From NCBI RefSeq assembly GCF_015221875.1, contig NZ_JACYGY010000002.1, positions 991,573-1,055,572 of the forward strand: DNA of 64,000 nt, written 5' to 3'. This stretch comes from Dyadobacter subterraneus (lineage in GTDB: Bacteria > Bacteroidota > Bacteroidia > Cytophagales > Spirosomataceae). Under the pieces are notes generated by a model. It saw only the letters and a list, made by a program, of their open reading frames with translations. It was not told the origin of the DNA and did no database searches. Shown in pieces: positions 18,455 through 28,232 of the stretch (position 1 is the first letter of the stretch; every line of letters starts with the position of its first letter). The position numbers were made by a program, and so were the translations under genes.

Positions 18455-18994
18455 ATGAACTTTCCTAATGAACAAATCCTTTACCGCGTAACACAGGGAG
18501 ACGAAGCGGCTTTCTCGATGCTCTACACGCATTTTCGCTCTCCGGCGCTGAAATTTTGTACTACCTTACTCAAAGATGAGGAAGAAGCTGAAAACGTTAC
18601 TCAGGATGTATTTGCCAAAATCTGGGATCGTCGCGTACAAATAAAACCTGAGCACAGTTTTCAGGCCTATTTGTTTGTCAGTTTACGGAATCAGATTTTT
18701 GACCAGTTCAAAAAATTTGAAAAAGATCAGCAATTGCGCCAGCAATACGTTGACCGGATGACAATTTTGCATGACGAAGACGGCGAAGATAAAGAGGCCA
18801 GAATCAAGTTTCTCCTTGGCGCTGTTGAATTGCTTTCAGAAAGAAGAAAGCAAATTTTGAAGCTGAATATTGAAGAGGGGAAATCTTACAAGGAAATAGC
18901 AAGTTTTATGAACATCTCCACCAATACGGTTAAGAACCAGTTAATCAAGGCAAAGGAAATTTTGCGCCGCCAATCCCGCCTGGCAATTTCATAG
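18455..18994 (+). CDS. ECF-type RNA polymerase sigma factor (first of two)
   Basis: 179 residues from the ATG at 18455; an in-frame TTG at 18431 is the alternative. Region 2: FSMLYTHFRSPALKFCTTLL followed by DAEEENVTQDVFAKIWDRR-like helix (actual DEEEAENVTQDVFAKIWDRR). Region 4: LSERRKQILKLNIEEGKSYK, then EIASFMNISTNTVKNQLIKA. It would direct RNA polymerase to a small regulon. It lacks an adjacent own anti-sigma gene: downstream is another sigma gene and then a single FecR. The 26-nt gap suggests cotranscription with the aldolase. Confidence 0.92.
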   Translation: MNFPNEQILYRVTQGDEAAFSMLYTHFRSPALKFCTTLLKDEEEAENVTQDVFAKIWDRRVQIKPEHSFQAYLFVSLRNQIFDQFKKFEKDQQLRQQYVDRMTILHDEDGEDKEARIKFLLGAVELLSERRKQILKLNIEEGKSYKEIASFMNISTNTVKNQLIKAKEILRRQSRLAIS

Positions 18995-19127
18995 TTAACA
19001 ATTTTATAATATCAATAGCGCTGGTAAACCCTGTTTATAACAGTTAATTTACACCGGGTTACATAATTTAAATAATTTAATTGAATATGGTTATTTGAAT
19101 ATTAATTATAATAATTATCTTTAAGGT

Positions 19128-19718
19128 GTGAACAATTCAGGCTCAGATATGCTTTTATGGAATACCTTCCGAGAAGGTAACCGGGATGCATTTGCCAGAA
19201 TTTATAATATTCATATTGATGGTTTACTATCCTATGGATACCGGATTACGTCTAATCGTCAGCTAATAAAAGATAGTATACAGGATTTATTTCTTCATTT
19301 ATGGCTGCATCGGGAAAATCTTTCCGGGACGGATTCTATAAAATATTATCTTTTCCGTTCTCTGCGAAACCGGATTATAAAGAATATAGAAAGACAGGAT
19401 ATTCAGCCTCAGACCGCAGAAAATATCCTGGAAAATATCATTGGAGACTTCTCTTTTGAGCACGAACTTATGGTCGAGGAAACTCTGGCGGACCAGACAA
19501 GCCGCTTGCGGAAGGCGATTGGAAAGCTTTCAAAAAGACAGCAGGAAGTCATTCAGCTTCGTTATCAGGATGATTTCAGTCTGGAAGAAATTGAAAATCT
19601 GATGCAGATGAATAATCAGTCTGTCCGGAATCTTCTCCACAGGGCAATCAGCCAGTTGCGTATTACCATCGAGATGGCCGGCTGGTCTTTTCCTTTTGTT
19701 CTTTCTTTTTTGTATTAA
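19128..19718 (+). CDS. ECF-type RNA polymerase sigma factor (second of two)
   Basis: 196 residues from a GTG at 19128; ATG at 19149 is an equally credible start because a TATCTTTA box resembling a -7 element lies at 19116-19123. Region 2: AFARIYNIHIDGLLSYGYRI followed by DSIQDLFLHLWLHRENL. Region 4: LSKRQQEVIQLRYQDDFSLE, then EIENLMQMNNQSVRNLLHRA. The FecR gene follows after 134 nt, so this copy is the more likely partner of that anti-sigma factor, in the usual Bacteroidota order sigma-fecR-susC-susD. Confidence 0.92.
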   Translation: MNNSGSDMLLWNTFREGNRDAFARIYNIHIDGLLSYGYRITSNRQLIKDSIQDLFLHLWLHRENLSGTDSIKYYLFRSLRNRIIKNIERQDIQPQTAENILENIIGDFSFEHELMVEETLADQTSRLRKAIGKLSKRQQEVIQLRYQDDFSLEEIENLMQMNNQSVRNLLHRAISQLRITIEMAGWSFPFVLSFLY

Positions 19719-19852
19719 TTCTTGTCAAGTTCATCTCTCTTTTTGGGCTTGAAATCCACTTATTTTATTGATTTATTTTTTTGTAAAAATTTTTCAAAAA
19801 AATGAGTACAAAGTTTAATTCTTCCGATTTAGGGGGTAGATAAGCAAATGAT

Positions 19853-20941
19853 ATGTTCAAAAAATTCGCCGGATATTCTGTTGAGGATTTTGTAAAGGAA
19901 GAAAAATTCATCAACTGGGTGAAGTTTTCTAATCCTGACGAAGATTTATTTTGGAATGAATTTTTGAAAAAATATCCTGCTTGCCGGGAAATTATTTACC
20001 AGGCCAGGCAAATCGTTATACAGCTTTCCGAAGCGTCAAAATTGCCGGTAAATCAGGAAGACGTCGAAGACATTTGGCAGCATATAGAGGCAGCTATGAC
20101 GCATAATCAGGGAAACAGGAGAGCTGTTTTCAACCTGAACTGGATTAAATGGGTGGCGGCTGCTTCTGTTATTATGGTTGCAGGGCTACTGTGGTGGAAT
20201 AATCAACCTGAAAATGAAAGTATCCGGACGTATACCCGGTTGGTTAAAAATGCAGACATTTCTTTAAAAGAAATTATCAATACTTCTGCGGAACCAATTA
20301 AGGTGACTTTGCCCGATAATAGTGTTGTTACCCTTGAAAAGAATAGCAGGCTGAGCTACACAAATAATTTTGATGGTAAAGAAAGAAAAGTCTTTTTGTC
20401 GGGAGACGCTTTCTTTAATGTTACAAAAAATCCAGACAAACCCTTTGTCGTTTATGCCAATGAGTTGGTTACAAAAGTTTTGGGGACGAGTTTTCGTATC
20501 AATGCATTTGAAGAAAATAAAGAGGTAACAGTTTCAGTCAGGACGGGCCGGGTATTTGTTTTTGCTAACCAGGATTTTAGAAACACGGATTCGGGAAAAA
20601 GGGAAGTTATACTTATTCCAAACCAGAAAGCGGTGTTTTCCAGAAAAGACGAAACGTTAAGCCGCTCGTTGATTGACAAACCTGAAATTGTTGTTTCGCA
20701 GGAAGAAATGCTGGAAAGGTCGTTTTCCAATGCGCCGCTGCCGGATATTTTTGAGGCGCTGGAAAGAGTTTACGGGGTGAAACTTGTATTTGACAAGGAG
20801 CTTTTTGCAAACTGCCGTCTGACAACATCGCTTGGCAGTGAAACCTTGTTTGAGCGACTGGATATCATATGTGAAGCTGTTGAAGCAAATTATAAGGTCG
20901 TTGGCACCGACGTAATTATCGATGGCAAAAGATGCAACTGA
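19853..20941 (+). CDS. FecR-family anti-sigma factor
   Basis: A 362-residue single-pass inner-membrane protein that holds its sigma factor until a TonB-dependent transporter signals. Seen: cytoplasmic N-terminal region (about 1-100), one membrane segment WVAAASVIMVAGLLWW at about 103-118, a periplasmic FecR domain (INTSAEPIKVTLPDNSVVTL, LSGDAFFNVTKNPDKPFVVY, VLGTSFRINAFE) and a C-terminal DUF4974/STN-like domain (FSNAPLPDIFEALERVYGVK) that docks the transporter. It is followed at 190 nt by an STN-containing SusC, its expected signalling partner. Confidence 0.93.
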   Translation: MFKKFAGYSVEDFVKEEKFINWVKFSNPDEDLFWNEFLKKYPACREIIYQARQIVIQLSEASKLPVNQEDVEDIWQHIEAAMTHNQGNRRAVFNLNWIKWVAAASVIMVAGLLWWNNQPENESIRTYTRLVKNADISLKEIINTSAEPIKVTLPDNSVVTLEKNSRLSYTNNFDGKERKVFLSGDAFFNVTKNPDKPFVVYANELVTKVLGTSFRINAFEENKEVTVSVRTGRVFVFANQDFRNTDSGKREVILIPNQKAVFSRKDETLSRSLIDKPEIVVSQEEMLERSFSNAPLPDIFEALERVYGVKLVFDKELFANCRLTTSLGSETLFERLDIICEAVEANYKVVGTDVIIDGKRCN

Positions 20942-21130
20942 GAAATCCTAACCCACAAACCATATAACCCGGCGAAGTATGAATAAATAAATCTTTTACT
21001 TAAAAAAGTTTGGCAGCACTCCGTTGGCCGGGCTTATAAATTCCTTTAACGCTCTTAAAAACGCCGTCCATTCCAAAGTGGATGAAAGGATTGCTATTGC
21101 TTTTCTCAAATCAGGAACAAATCGAAGCTA

Positions 21131-24100
21131 ATGAAAAAAGATCTACGTTTTCCCAAAATCTTATATCACCTCACGCGAATTGCGCTTGTTCAGGCCTGCG
21201 CTGTTGTGATTTTTGCCAGTGTTTCGTTTGCCGGTACAACAGATTCCCAGGATCTGCTTAACCGGAAAGTTAGCTTAAAAGTTGAAAACCAAAATGTGAT
21301 CGGGATTTTAAACAGTCTGGAAAAACAGGCAGATGTTAAATTCACTTATCGTCCCAAACTGGTTTCCGGCACTAAGAAATATTCTCTGGAAATAAACAAT
21401 GAACGTTTGGCCGATGTGCTGGACAACCTGTTAATTCCTTTGAAAATAAAATACAGGATTATTGGAAAACAGATCGTTCTTGCTCCGATTCCACTTTCTT
21501 CAAATCTGACGGAAACTCAGTTTTTGGCAAATACTGATGCACAGAAATCCGTGTTGAAGATTAGCGGAAAAGTAATTTCTGCCAAAGATGGTACGGCTAT
21601 GCCTGGTGTGAATGTTCTTTTGAAAGGTTCGCAAGTAGGAACTACAACGGATGTTTCGGGAGCTTATTCCATTGATGTTACTGGTGATAATCCCGTTCTG
21701 ATTTTTTCTTACATCGGGTTTAATCCGCAGGAAGTTCCGGTTTTGAAACAAAGTGTTATTGATATTTCACTGGTCGAAAGTGTTGAAACTTTGAAGGAAG
21801 CCGTTGTAACAGCCTTGGGTATCAAAAGAGAAAAACGTTCTCTCGGATATTCCGTAGGAAATATAGAAGGAACGGCTTTAACACAAACGCCTCAGAATAA
21901 CGTGTTGAATGCAATGGCGGGAAAAGTTGCCGGCGTTCAGATTTCACAAATGGGCGGTGGAGTAGGATCGTCTGTGAGTATGATTATCCGTGGAGCTAGT
22001 TCGCTGAATGGAGATAATCAGCCGCTTTTTGTAATTGACGGTGTGCCGGTTGCAAATAAATTGGGAAATGGATTTGGCGGCGCGGATATGGGAAACGCGA
22101 TTTCGGATATCAACCCGAATGATATTGCCAATGTTTCTATTCTGAAAGGAGCAAGCGCGGCTGCACTGTACGGATCAAGAGCAGGAAATGGTGTGGTTTT
22201 GATTACTACGAAATCCGGCGCGGCGGGTAAAAAGGGAATTGGTGTATCGCTGAATACGGCTGTAACTTTTGATATTCCACTTCAATATATCCATGTTCAA
22301 AATAAATTCGGTTCCGGAAAAACAGGTGCGCATGTTTTGGAAGAACAGGAAAATGAAAGCTGGGGTGCCGCTTTGGATAAAGGTGAACTTTGGGCACAAT
22401 GGAATACAAAGGGTGTAAAAACACCTTTGATTTCACATCCTGACCGTTTTAAAGATTTTTTCCAAACAGGTGTTACCAATACCAATAACATTTCGGTCAA
22501 CGGGAATTATGATAAAGGTAATTTCAGATTGTCGCTTGGGAATATGACCAACAAAGGAATTATTCCAACAATGAATCTTTCACGCCTGACTGTCGCGCTT
22601 AATACTGCCTATAATATTACGGATAAATTAAAGGCAAGTTTCAACCTGAATATCACCGAATCCGGCTCTGATAACAGACCTTTGATTGATGCTTCACGTA
22701 ATGATCCTGTTAGAAGTATTTATGAAACAGGAGCTCAGGTGGATATCAATGATCTGAGAGATTACTGGTTGCCAGGTCAGGAAGGAATTGCACAACGCAA
22801 ATACAAAGACAAGCAAAATAACCCTTTTTATCTTGTCCATGAAAACCCGACCGGGTTTAAACGTGACAGAACGGTGAGCAAAATTCAGCTGGATTATAAT
22901 CTTAGTAAGGAATTTTCAGTAACTGCCCGTTATGCAAGAGATGCTTACAATGAATTGTTTGAAGCAAAAAAAGCATTCAACAATTTTGAATATGTAAATG
23001 GCGCTTACAATATCAAAAATACTTTTACGAAGGAATCCAACCTTGATCTGATTGTTGCTTACAAGAAAAATATTGGAGTCAACTGGAGTCTGAATGCTAT
23101 GGCCGGTGGTAACCGTCTTCAACAATATGGCCGTACTTTGGAGAATAATGCAGGATCTCTGGTAGTACCGGGCTTGTACAATATTGCGAATGGTGCACCT
23201 GGAACGGTAACATATTCCAGTGGACTGACAAAAAAATTGCTTTATGGAGCTTATGGATCTGCTTCCTTAGGGTTTAAAGAAATGGTTTATCTGGACCTGA
23301 CGGCTCGTAATGACTGGACGAGTACACTTCCAAAAGGAAATAATTCATACTTCTATCCGTCCGCATCATTAAGTGTTCTGATTTCGGAAATGGTGAATTT
23401 ACCAAGCTGGATGAGCTTCGCAAAAGTAAGAGCGGGTTATGCGCAAGTGGGTAATGACGTTGCTCCTTATAACCTGATCCAGACTTATGCAACGGCTGCG
23501 GATTGGGGAACTGCGAAAAGAATGTATATGGCAGGAACATTGAAAAACGCAAACCTGAAACCGGAGATCGCCACTTCAATGGAAGTTGGTTTCGATGTTA
23601 AATTCCTGAAAAATCGTCTTGGTCTGGAAGCTACTTATTATGACAGAAAAAATAAAAACCAGATTTTGGGAATTTCTGTGCCGGACGAATCCGGGGCAAC
23701 AAGCAAGCTGATTAACGCAGGTTTGGTTCAAAGCAAAGGATTTGAAATCGGAATTATGACAACGCCTGTGAAAACAGAAAATCTGACTTTTGATTTGAAT
23801 GTTACGCTGAGCAGAAACCGGGCTTATATCAGAGAATTGGCTGACGGAATTACATACTTTGCTACTAATGAAAGCAGTGGAGCTATGGTCCGGACTTATA
23901 CGGGCGGACAAATCGGTGATATTTATGAGCAGCCAATACTTAAAGTGGAGGATAAGAATTCACCATACTACAATTATCCGATCGTAACAGCTGGTGGTCT
24001 TTATCAGAATAATACGGACATAACTAAAATCAGAAAAATCGGGAATTTTAATAACAAATTCCTAATGGGTTTCCAGCCAACTGTGACTTACAAAAACTTT

Positions 24101-24769
24101 ACGTTATTCGCGAATATCGACTGGCGCCAGGGAGGATCTTTTTACTCAAACACGATGATGTTCCTTGGTAACAATGGCCAGAGAGAGGAAACTTTGACGG
24201 GAGTTCCATATGATGCATCACAAAGTTTGTCAGATCAGATTAAAGCTAATCCGGATAAATATCTGGGTAACTGGATAGGGGGAAGAAATGCGGAATATCA
24301 CGGTATGGCTTGGCCGGAAGGAAGTACAGAATCAAAAGTAAGGGTTCAGGATGCGAGTTTGGAACCTGGTGTGTTTGCTACAAAAAATGCAGCTGGTGAA
24401 ACGGTTTACACTGAAAATTTGGGTGGAGCAGGTAGTAAATGGCTGGATCCGTTCAGCGCTTATCGTTACGCAAACCGTCCGTTTCCAAACCGGAATATGT
24501 ACAGCGCAACTTATGTAAAACTTCGTGAGGTTTCCATCAGTTATCGTTTGCCAAGAGCTTTTGTAAACAAGTTTAAAATACAGAATGCCTCGATTGCTGT
24601 TGTGGGTAATAACTTATATATGTGGACAAAAGCTGGAATTAAAGGATTTGATCCGGAAAAAGCTTTTCAACAAAACAGTACGACCGGGAGCTGGACACAA
24701 GGTATAGAATATTACAATATCATGCCTTTCACCGGTTCGTTAGGATTTAAACTGAATGTTGATTTTTAA
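21131..24769 (+). CDS. SusC/RagA-family TonB-dependent outer-membrane transporter with STN signalling domain
   Basis: 1212 residues. Domain order: signal peptide (1-35), STN/secretin-like signalling domain (about 45-125, VSLKVENQNVIGILNSLEKQ), carboxypeptidase-regulatory-like domain (about 145-220, ISGKVISAKDGTAMPGVNVL), plug domain (about 235-350, with VFVIDGVPV-like LFVIDGVPVANK), then a beta-barrel to the C-terminal LGFKLNVDF. It imports oligosaccharides or peptides, energised by TonB, and the STN domain would report substrate to the FecR protein just upstream. Together with the following SusD it forms a lidded uptake complex. Substrate unknown; no glycoside hydrolase is adjacent. Confidence 0.95.
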   Translation: MKKDLRFPKILYHLTRIALVQACAVVIFASVSFAGTTDSQDLLNRKVSLKVENQNVIGILNSLEKQADVKFTYRPKLVSGTKKYSLEINNERLADVLDNLLIPLKIKYRIIGKQIVLAPIPLSSNLTETQFLANTDAQKSVLKISGKVISAKDGTAMPGVNVLLKGSQVGTTTDVSGAYSIDVTGDNPVLIFSYIGFNPQEVPVLKQSVIDISLVESVETLKEAVVTALGIKREKRSLGYSVGNIEGTALTQTPQNNVLNAMAGKVAGVQISQMGGGVGSSVSMIIRGASSLNGDNQPLFVIDGVPVANKLGNGFGGADMGNAISDINPNDIANVSILKGASAAALYGSRAGNGVVLITTKSGAAGKKGIGVSLNTAVTFDIPLQYIHVQNKFGSGKTGAHVLEEQENESWGAALDKGELWAQWNTKGVKTPLISHPDRFKDFFQTGVTNTNNISVNGNYDKGNFRLSLGNMTNKGIIPTMNLSRLTVALNTAYNITDKLKASFNLNITESGSDNRPLIDASRNDPVRSIYETGAQVDINDLRDYWLPGQEGIAQRKYKDKQNNPFYLVHENPTGFKRDRTVSKIQLDYNLSKEFSVTARYARDAYNELFEAKKAFNNFEYVNGAYNIKNTFTKESNLDLIVAYKKNIGVNWSLNAMAGGNRLQQYGRTLENNAGSLVVPGLYNIANGAPGTVTYSSGLTKKLLYGAYGSASLGFKEMVYLDLTARNDWTSTLPKGNNSYFYPSASLSVLISEMVNLPSWMSFAKVRAGYAQVGNDVAPYNLIQTYATAADWGTAKRMYMAGTLKNANLKPEIATSMEVGFDVKFLKNRLGLEATYYDRKNKNQILGISVPDESGATSKLINAGLVQSKGFEIGIMTTPVKTENLTFDLNVTLSRNRAYIRELADGITYFATNESSGAMVRTYTGGQIGDIYEQPILKVEDKNSPYYNYPIVTAGGLYQNNTDITKIRKIGNFNNKFLMGFQPTVTYKNFTLFANIDWRQGGSFYSNTMMFLGNNGQREETLTGVPYDASQSLSDQIKANPDKYLGNWIGGRNAEYHGMAWPEGSTESKVRVQDASLEPGVFATKNAAGETVYTENLGGAGSKWLDPFSAYRYANRPFPNRNMYSATYVKLREVSISYRLPRAFVNKFKIQNASIAVVGNNLYMWTKAGIKGFDPEKAFQQNSTTGSWTQGIEYYNIMPFTGSLGFKLNVDF

Positions 24770-24782
24770 ACTGAAATACAAA

Positions 24783-26471
24783 ATGAAAGCTATAAAATCG
24801 ATATATATTACTCTTTTGGCCACGGCGTGTTTTTTCATGACTTCATGTCAGGATCTGACGGAAACGAATGTAAACCCAAATGCAGCTGAAAACGTATCCT
24901 CAAATTATATTTTGACCTATGTTCTCACGAACACCGGGAAAATTATTTATACGTTGGGAAAAGACGGCTCCAAGATTGGTGCGACAATGCAGTATATGCA
25001 GGCCGGAACTAACGAAGGCGCAGCAATTATCAACCAATATGCCTGGGTTCAGGAAGGTTGGCTGAGTGTTTCGGGTGCTACTGCGTTTGACGTATTACGG
25101 AATAACAAGATTATTTATGATAATGGTGTCCGTGATAATAATCGTTTTTTCCAGGCGATTTCGCTTACGATGAAATCTCTGGTCTTCGGATTAATGGCGG
25201 ATTTATATGGCGATATTCCTTATTCTGATGCATTGCAGGCAAGTTCCGGAGATTATTTTCCTAAATACGATGCGCAAGCAGATGTTTACAAAGGTATACT
25301 GACGGACCTGAAAACGGCAAGTGACTTATTAAGTAATCTCGAAGCCAAAGATGCGATCAGTGCTACCTCCGATGTTATGTATAAAGGCGACGGTGCAAAA
25401 TGGAAAAAATTTGCCAATTCTCTGCGTCTTCGTTACAGTTTGCGACTGGCTGATAAAAAAGCAGAAATGAGCGCCCTTGGTGTAGATATTCAAAAGGAAT
25501 TTACAGAAGCGAGTGCCGCAGCTTTTGCCAGTACTACGGATAATGCAGTAATGAGTTTTCTGGGAACAACGGCAGATAATTCGAATCCGGGAGGCTTACT
25601 AAACTCAGCAAATCCAAATTATCTTTTAAAACCGGGAAAACCGTTTGTTGATAAACTGATTTCGCTAAAAGATCCAAGACTTGAACGCTGGGTTGCACCG
25701 GTTGTTAGAAAGTGGGATTCCAAAGTTACGGCTACAACGACTAAAACATTTGTCAATCAGTTTGGTGAAAGTTACTCAGTTGTGTATGTACCTTCAACGG
25801 CTGCCAGCGCAGATACTTCTTTATATGTTGGTCTTCCTATTGGTATGTCAATTACTTCGGCGATTGCTTACAATAAAGGAAATGACGCCGCTACTTATCC
25901 CAACGAACGTAATCCATACATTTCTTACATTCATGACCGCTACCGGAAAAATACAGATCCATATGCAACCATGGATCTGATGACTTATGATGAAGTTGAA
26001 TTTATTTTGTCCGAAGCCGCATTGCTTGGTGGTTTTGGAGTGAGCGATCCTGAAACGCATTACAAAAATGCAATTCGGGCTTCTATGACCAAGGCGGGTG
26101 TATTTACTTCAACAACTTTCAATTTTGATAATTATTACGCTCAGCCAACCGTTGCTTATTCTGGTGCAACGAATAAACAGGAGCGGATTTTAGAGCAAAA
26201 ATGGATATCATCCTGGTTTAGTGTTCAGTCCTGGTTTGACTGGCGCCGTACCGGATTTCCTGCCCTGAAAACCGGTGACGTTGCACAATTCGGTCCGGCA
26301 CTTCCAATCCGTTATATGTATCCGGTTGCAAATGCCGATCCAAAATATCAGGTAAATTATAAAGCGGCGATTGACAAACTGGTACCAACAAATTACGTTC
26401 CTTCCGGGCAAAGTAAAGACCACCACTATTCAAGAATCTGGCTGATACAAGGTTTGTCAAAGCCATATTAA
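24783..26471 (+). CDS. SusD/RagB-family outer-membrane lipoprotein
   Basis: 562 residues. The signal peptide MKAIKSIYITLLATACFFMT precedes the lipidated Cys in FMTSC. The start at 24783 is chosen because the in-frame ATG at 24756 lies inside the susC 3' end and adds a charged tail before the signal sequence. Sequence features DLYGDIPYSDALQ, WKKFANSLRLRYSLRLAD and LEQKWISSWFSVQSWFDWRR fit the SusD-like family 2 (PF12771). It is a surface substrate-binding lid over the SusC barrel. Genes overlap or abut with susC, implying translational coupling. A heptad repeat follows its stop. Confidence 0.94.
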   Translation: MKAIKSIYITLLATACFFMTSCQDLTETNVNPNAAENVSSNYILTYVLTNTGKIIYTLGKDGSKIGATMQYMQAGTNEGAAIINQYAWVQEGWLSVSGATAFDVLRNNKIIYDNGVRDNNRFFQAISLTMKSLVFGLMADLYGDIPYSDALQASSGDYFPKYDAQADVYKGILTDLKTASDLLSNLEAKDAISATSDVMYKGDGAKWKKFANSLRLRYSLRLADKKAEMSALGVDIQKEFTEASAAAFASTTDNAVMSFLGTTADNSNPGGLLNSANPNYLLKPGKPFVDKLISLKDPRLERWVAPVVRKWDSKVTATTTKTFVNQFGESYSVVYVPSTAASADTSLYVGLPIGMSITSAIAYNKGNDAATYPNERNPYISYIHDRYRKNTDPYATMDLMTYDEVEFILSEAALLGGFGVSDPETHYKNAIRASMTKAGVFTSTTFNFDNYYAQPTVAYSGATNKQERILEQKWISSWFSVQSWFDWRRTGFPALKTGDVAQFGPALPIRYMYPVANADPKYQVNYKAAIDKLVPTNYVPSGQSKDHHYSRIWLIQGLSKPY

Positions 26472-26477
26472 TATTTG

Positions 26478-26554
26478 GCTATCGGCGTTCGGCTGTCAGC
26501 AATTGGTTTGATGCTCAAAATTGTATTGAAACCGACTGCTGATAGCCGATTACC
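26478..26554 (+). repeat. GCTWTCR-type heptads after susD, with an inverted half
   Basis: Seen: GCTATCG, GCGTTCG, GCTGTCA starting at 26478, seven bases after the susD stop, and the reverse complement of GCTATCA with flanks at 26540-26554 (TGATAGCCGATTACC). The two halves could pair into an imperfect hairpin with a loop of about 35-40 nt. Confidence 0.65.
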
Positions 26555-26659
26555 AAAATTTCTTTTAAGTTTTTCAGAGAATAGAAATGATGCGGTTGGT
26601 ACTTATTAGGTTAGAAACAGTAGGACATAGCAGCTATTGTCCTGATTCAATTTAATACC

Positions 26660-27556
26660 ATGAAACCGCATTTTCATAAGGTCCCTATAAAATCCCAGAA
26701 CTCGTTCAGCATAAGGCATGAACGTGAATCCAGCTTTGGAACCGTCTGGCATTATCATCCTGAACTGGAATTACATTATCTCATCAAAGGACATGGCGTC
26801 CGTTTTATCGGGGATGATATCAGCAATTTTTCGGATGGAGAATTAATTCTTCTGGGAGAAAATTTGCCGCATACCTGGCGGGTTGAAGGTGGAGAAGGAA
26901 GTTCGGCTGTTGAGGTTATTATTATTCATTTTTTGCCTGATTGTTTGGGTGCGGATTTATTGAATCTTCCAGAAGCTTATCTGATTCCAAAACTTTTTGA
27001 AAAGGCTAAAAAAGGACTTGTTGTTAATGGAAAAGCTAAGGAAGAAGTTATTGCGCTGATGCGATCGGCGGTAACAATGCAAAATCTTGACAGGTTGATT
27101 GCCTTGTTAACAATTTTAAAAATCCTCGCAGAAACGAATGAAACGGAAACAATCACTTCCGCTCATGCTTTTTACAAATCCAATGATTCGGAAACACTTC
27201 GATTGAATAAGGTATATGCCTATACTTTATCAAACTATAAAAATCCGATAACCTTGCAGGAAGTGGCTGCGATTGCAAATCTGGGTGTGACTTCTTTTTG
27301 TCGATATTTTAAATTGATGACCAAGAAAACATATAATGATTTTCTTGTCGAGATCCGTATCAGTCACGCATGCCGTTTTTTAATTGAGGACAGGCAAACC
27401 ATTGAGGTAATCTGTTTTGAATGCGGATTTAACAACATTTCAAATTTCTACCGGCATTTCAAAAATGTGACAGATATGACACCTTTGGAATACAAAAAGA
27501 AGTATTTGTTTAAGGGTAAAAAGGAAATTGGAAAAGTTGCGGAAAGTTTGAAATAG
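26660..27556 (+). CDS. AraC-family transcriptional regulator
   Basis: 298 residues. An N-terminal cupin-like sensor (about 20-110: FGTVWHYHPELELHYLIKGH, FSDGELILLGENLPHTW) precedes a C-terminal AraC-type double helix-turn-helix (about 195-290: ITLQEVAAIANLGVTSFCRY, then VICFECGFNNISNFYRHFKN). It probably senses a sugar or metabolite and controls nearby uptake genes; it lies just downstream of the SusC/SusD pair, 188 nt after susD. A strong terminator follows it. Confidence 0.92.
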   Translation: MKPHFHKVPIKSQNSFSIRHERESSFGTVWHYHPELELHYLIKGHGVRFIGDDISNFSDGELILLGENLPHTWRVEGGEGSSAVEVIIIHFLPDCLGADLLNLPEAYLIPKLFEKAKKGLVVNGKAKEEVIALMRSAVTMQNLDRLIALLTILKILAETNETETITSAHAFYKSNDSETLRLNKVYAYTLSNYKNPITLQEVAAIANLGVTSFCRYFKLMTKKTYNDFLVEIRISHACRFLIEDRQTIEVICFECGFNNISNFYRHFKNVTDMTPLEYKKKYLFKGKKEIGKVAESLK

Positions 27557-27570
27557 ACTTTGATAAAAAG

Positions 27571-27625
27571 AAAACAGCATAAGAAAGACAGAAGTTACTA
27601 ACTGTTTTTCTTATGCTGTTTTTAA
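27571..27625 (+). terminator. Intrinsic terminator of the AraC regulator gene
   Basis: AAAACAGCATAAGAAA (27571-27586) pairs perfectly with TTTCTTATGCTGTTTT (27607-27622), extended by GACAG/CTGTT. A T-run follows. Confidence 0.92.
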
Positions 27626-27652
27626 GCTAAAATATTTTTTATAACACCAGTC

Positions 27653-27674
27653 TGACTGCCGGTAGCCGACCACC
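27653..27674 (-). repeat. Degenerate GCTWTCR-type heptads after doxX
   Basis: On the minus strand: GGTCG, GCTACCG, GCAGTCA, a few bases after the doxX stop. A divergent relative of the arrays at 6873, 26478 and 39803 and in the same sense orientation to its upstream gene. Confidence 0.4.
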
Positions 27675-27681
27675 GAAGTTA

Positions 27682-28116
27682 TTAACGATCATGATTCTTC
27701 ATCCATTCGTCCATCGAGAATTTTCCGGATCCTATTATTGTAAAAGTGATAACCAGAATGAGTGTGATCACCGACAGCCATAATTCGGAATTGAAATAGG
27801 AAAAGCCAGTTCTGAGGTTTACCATGAATACAGCTGCAATTAAAATCGGAATTTGAAAGATAGAAGCCGTTCTTGTAAGGCATCCAAGTGCTATCAAAAA
27901 TCCTCCGAAAATGTGCGCAAACGCTACATAGTGAACTGCCATCACAGAATACAAATGAAAATCCATATTACTGATCAGGTGCGAGAGCCGGGCGGTATCG
28001 CTGATAAAACTGATACCTTTTACAAACAAAAGTACGCCCAGTCCAATTCGAATTACATCCATCCAAACCGGGTGATGTGAATCACCCCAGCGTTCAATCC
28101 GGTTTATTGTTTCCAT
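27682..28116 (-). CDS. DoxX-family membrane protein
   Basis: 144 residues with four hydrophobic segments. VWMDVIRIGLGVLLFVKGIS, VHYVAFAHIFGGFLIALGCL and the terminal LSVITLILVITFTIIGSGKF segment fit the DoxX/MauE-like family of small four-helix membrane proteins. Cellular role is not known for most members; some associate with thiosulfate oxidation or oxidative stress. It is alone on its transcript between the AraC terminator and the MFS gene. Confidence 0.88.
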   Translation of the reverse strand: METINRIERWGDSHHPVWMDVIRIGLGVLLFVKGISFISDTARLSHLISNMDFHLYSVMAVHYVAFAHIFGGFLIALGCLTRTASIFQIPILIAAVFMVNLRTGFSYFNSELWLSVITLILVITFTIIGSGKFSMDEWMKNHDR

Positions 28117-28232
28117 AACTGTCAGAATGTTTTGATTTTCAGAAAGTTATAAAATTGCAAACAGGATGTCAATAGATAAATTATCTTTTTAATTTGAAAA
28201 GTACAGTTTGATGCAGGATGAACCTACTCTCG

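Noticed and set aside
20990..21130. Open frame of about 45 codons (FGSTPLAGLINSFNALKNAV...) between fecR and susC
   Set aside because: No ATG, GTG or TTG start in a useful place, preceded by a stop, and it ends exactly at the susC leader. Looks like an untranslated leader that happens to be open.
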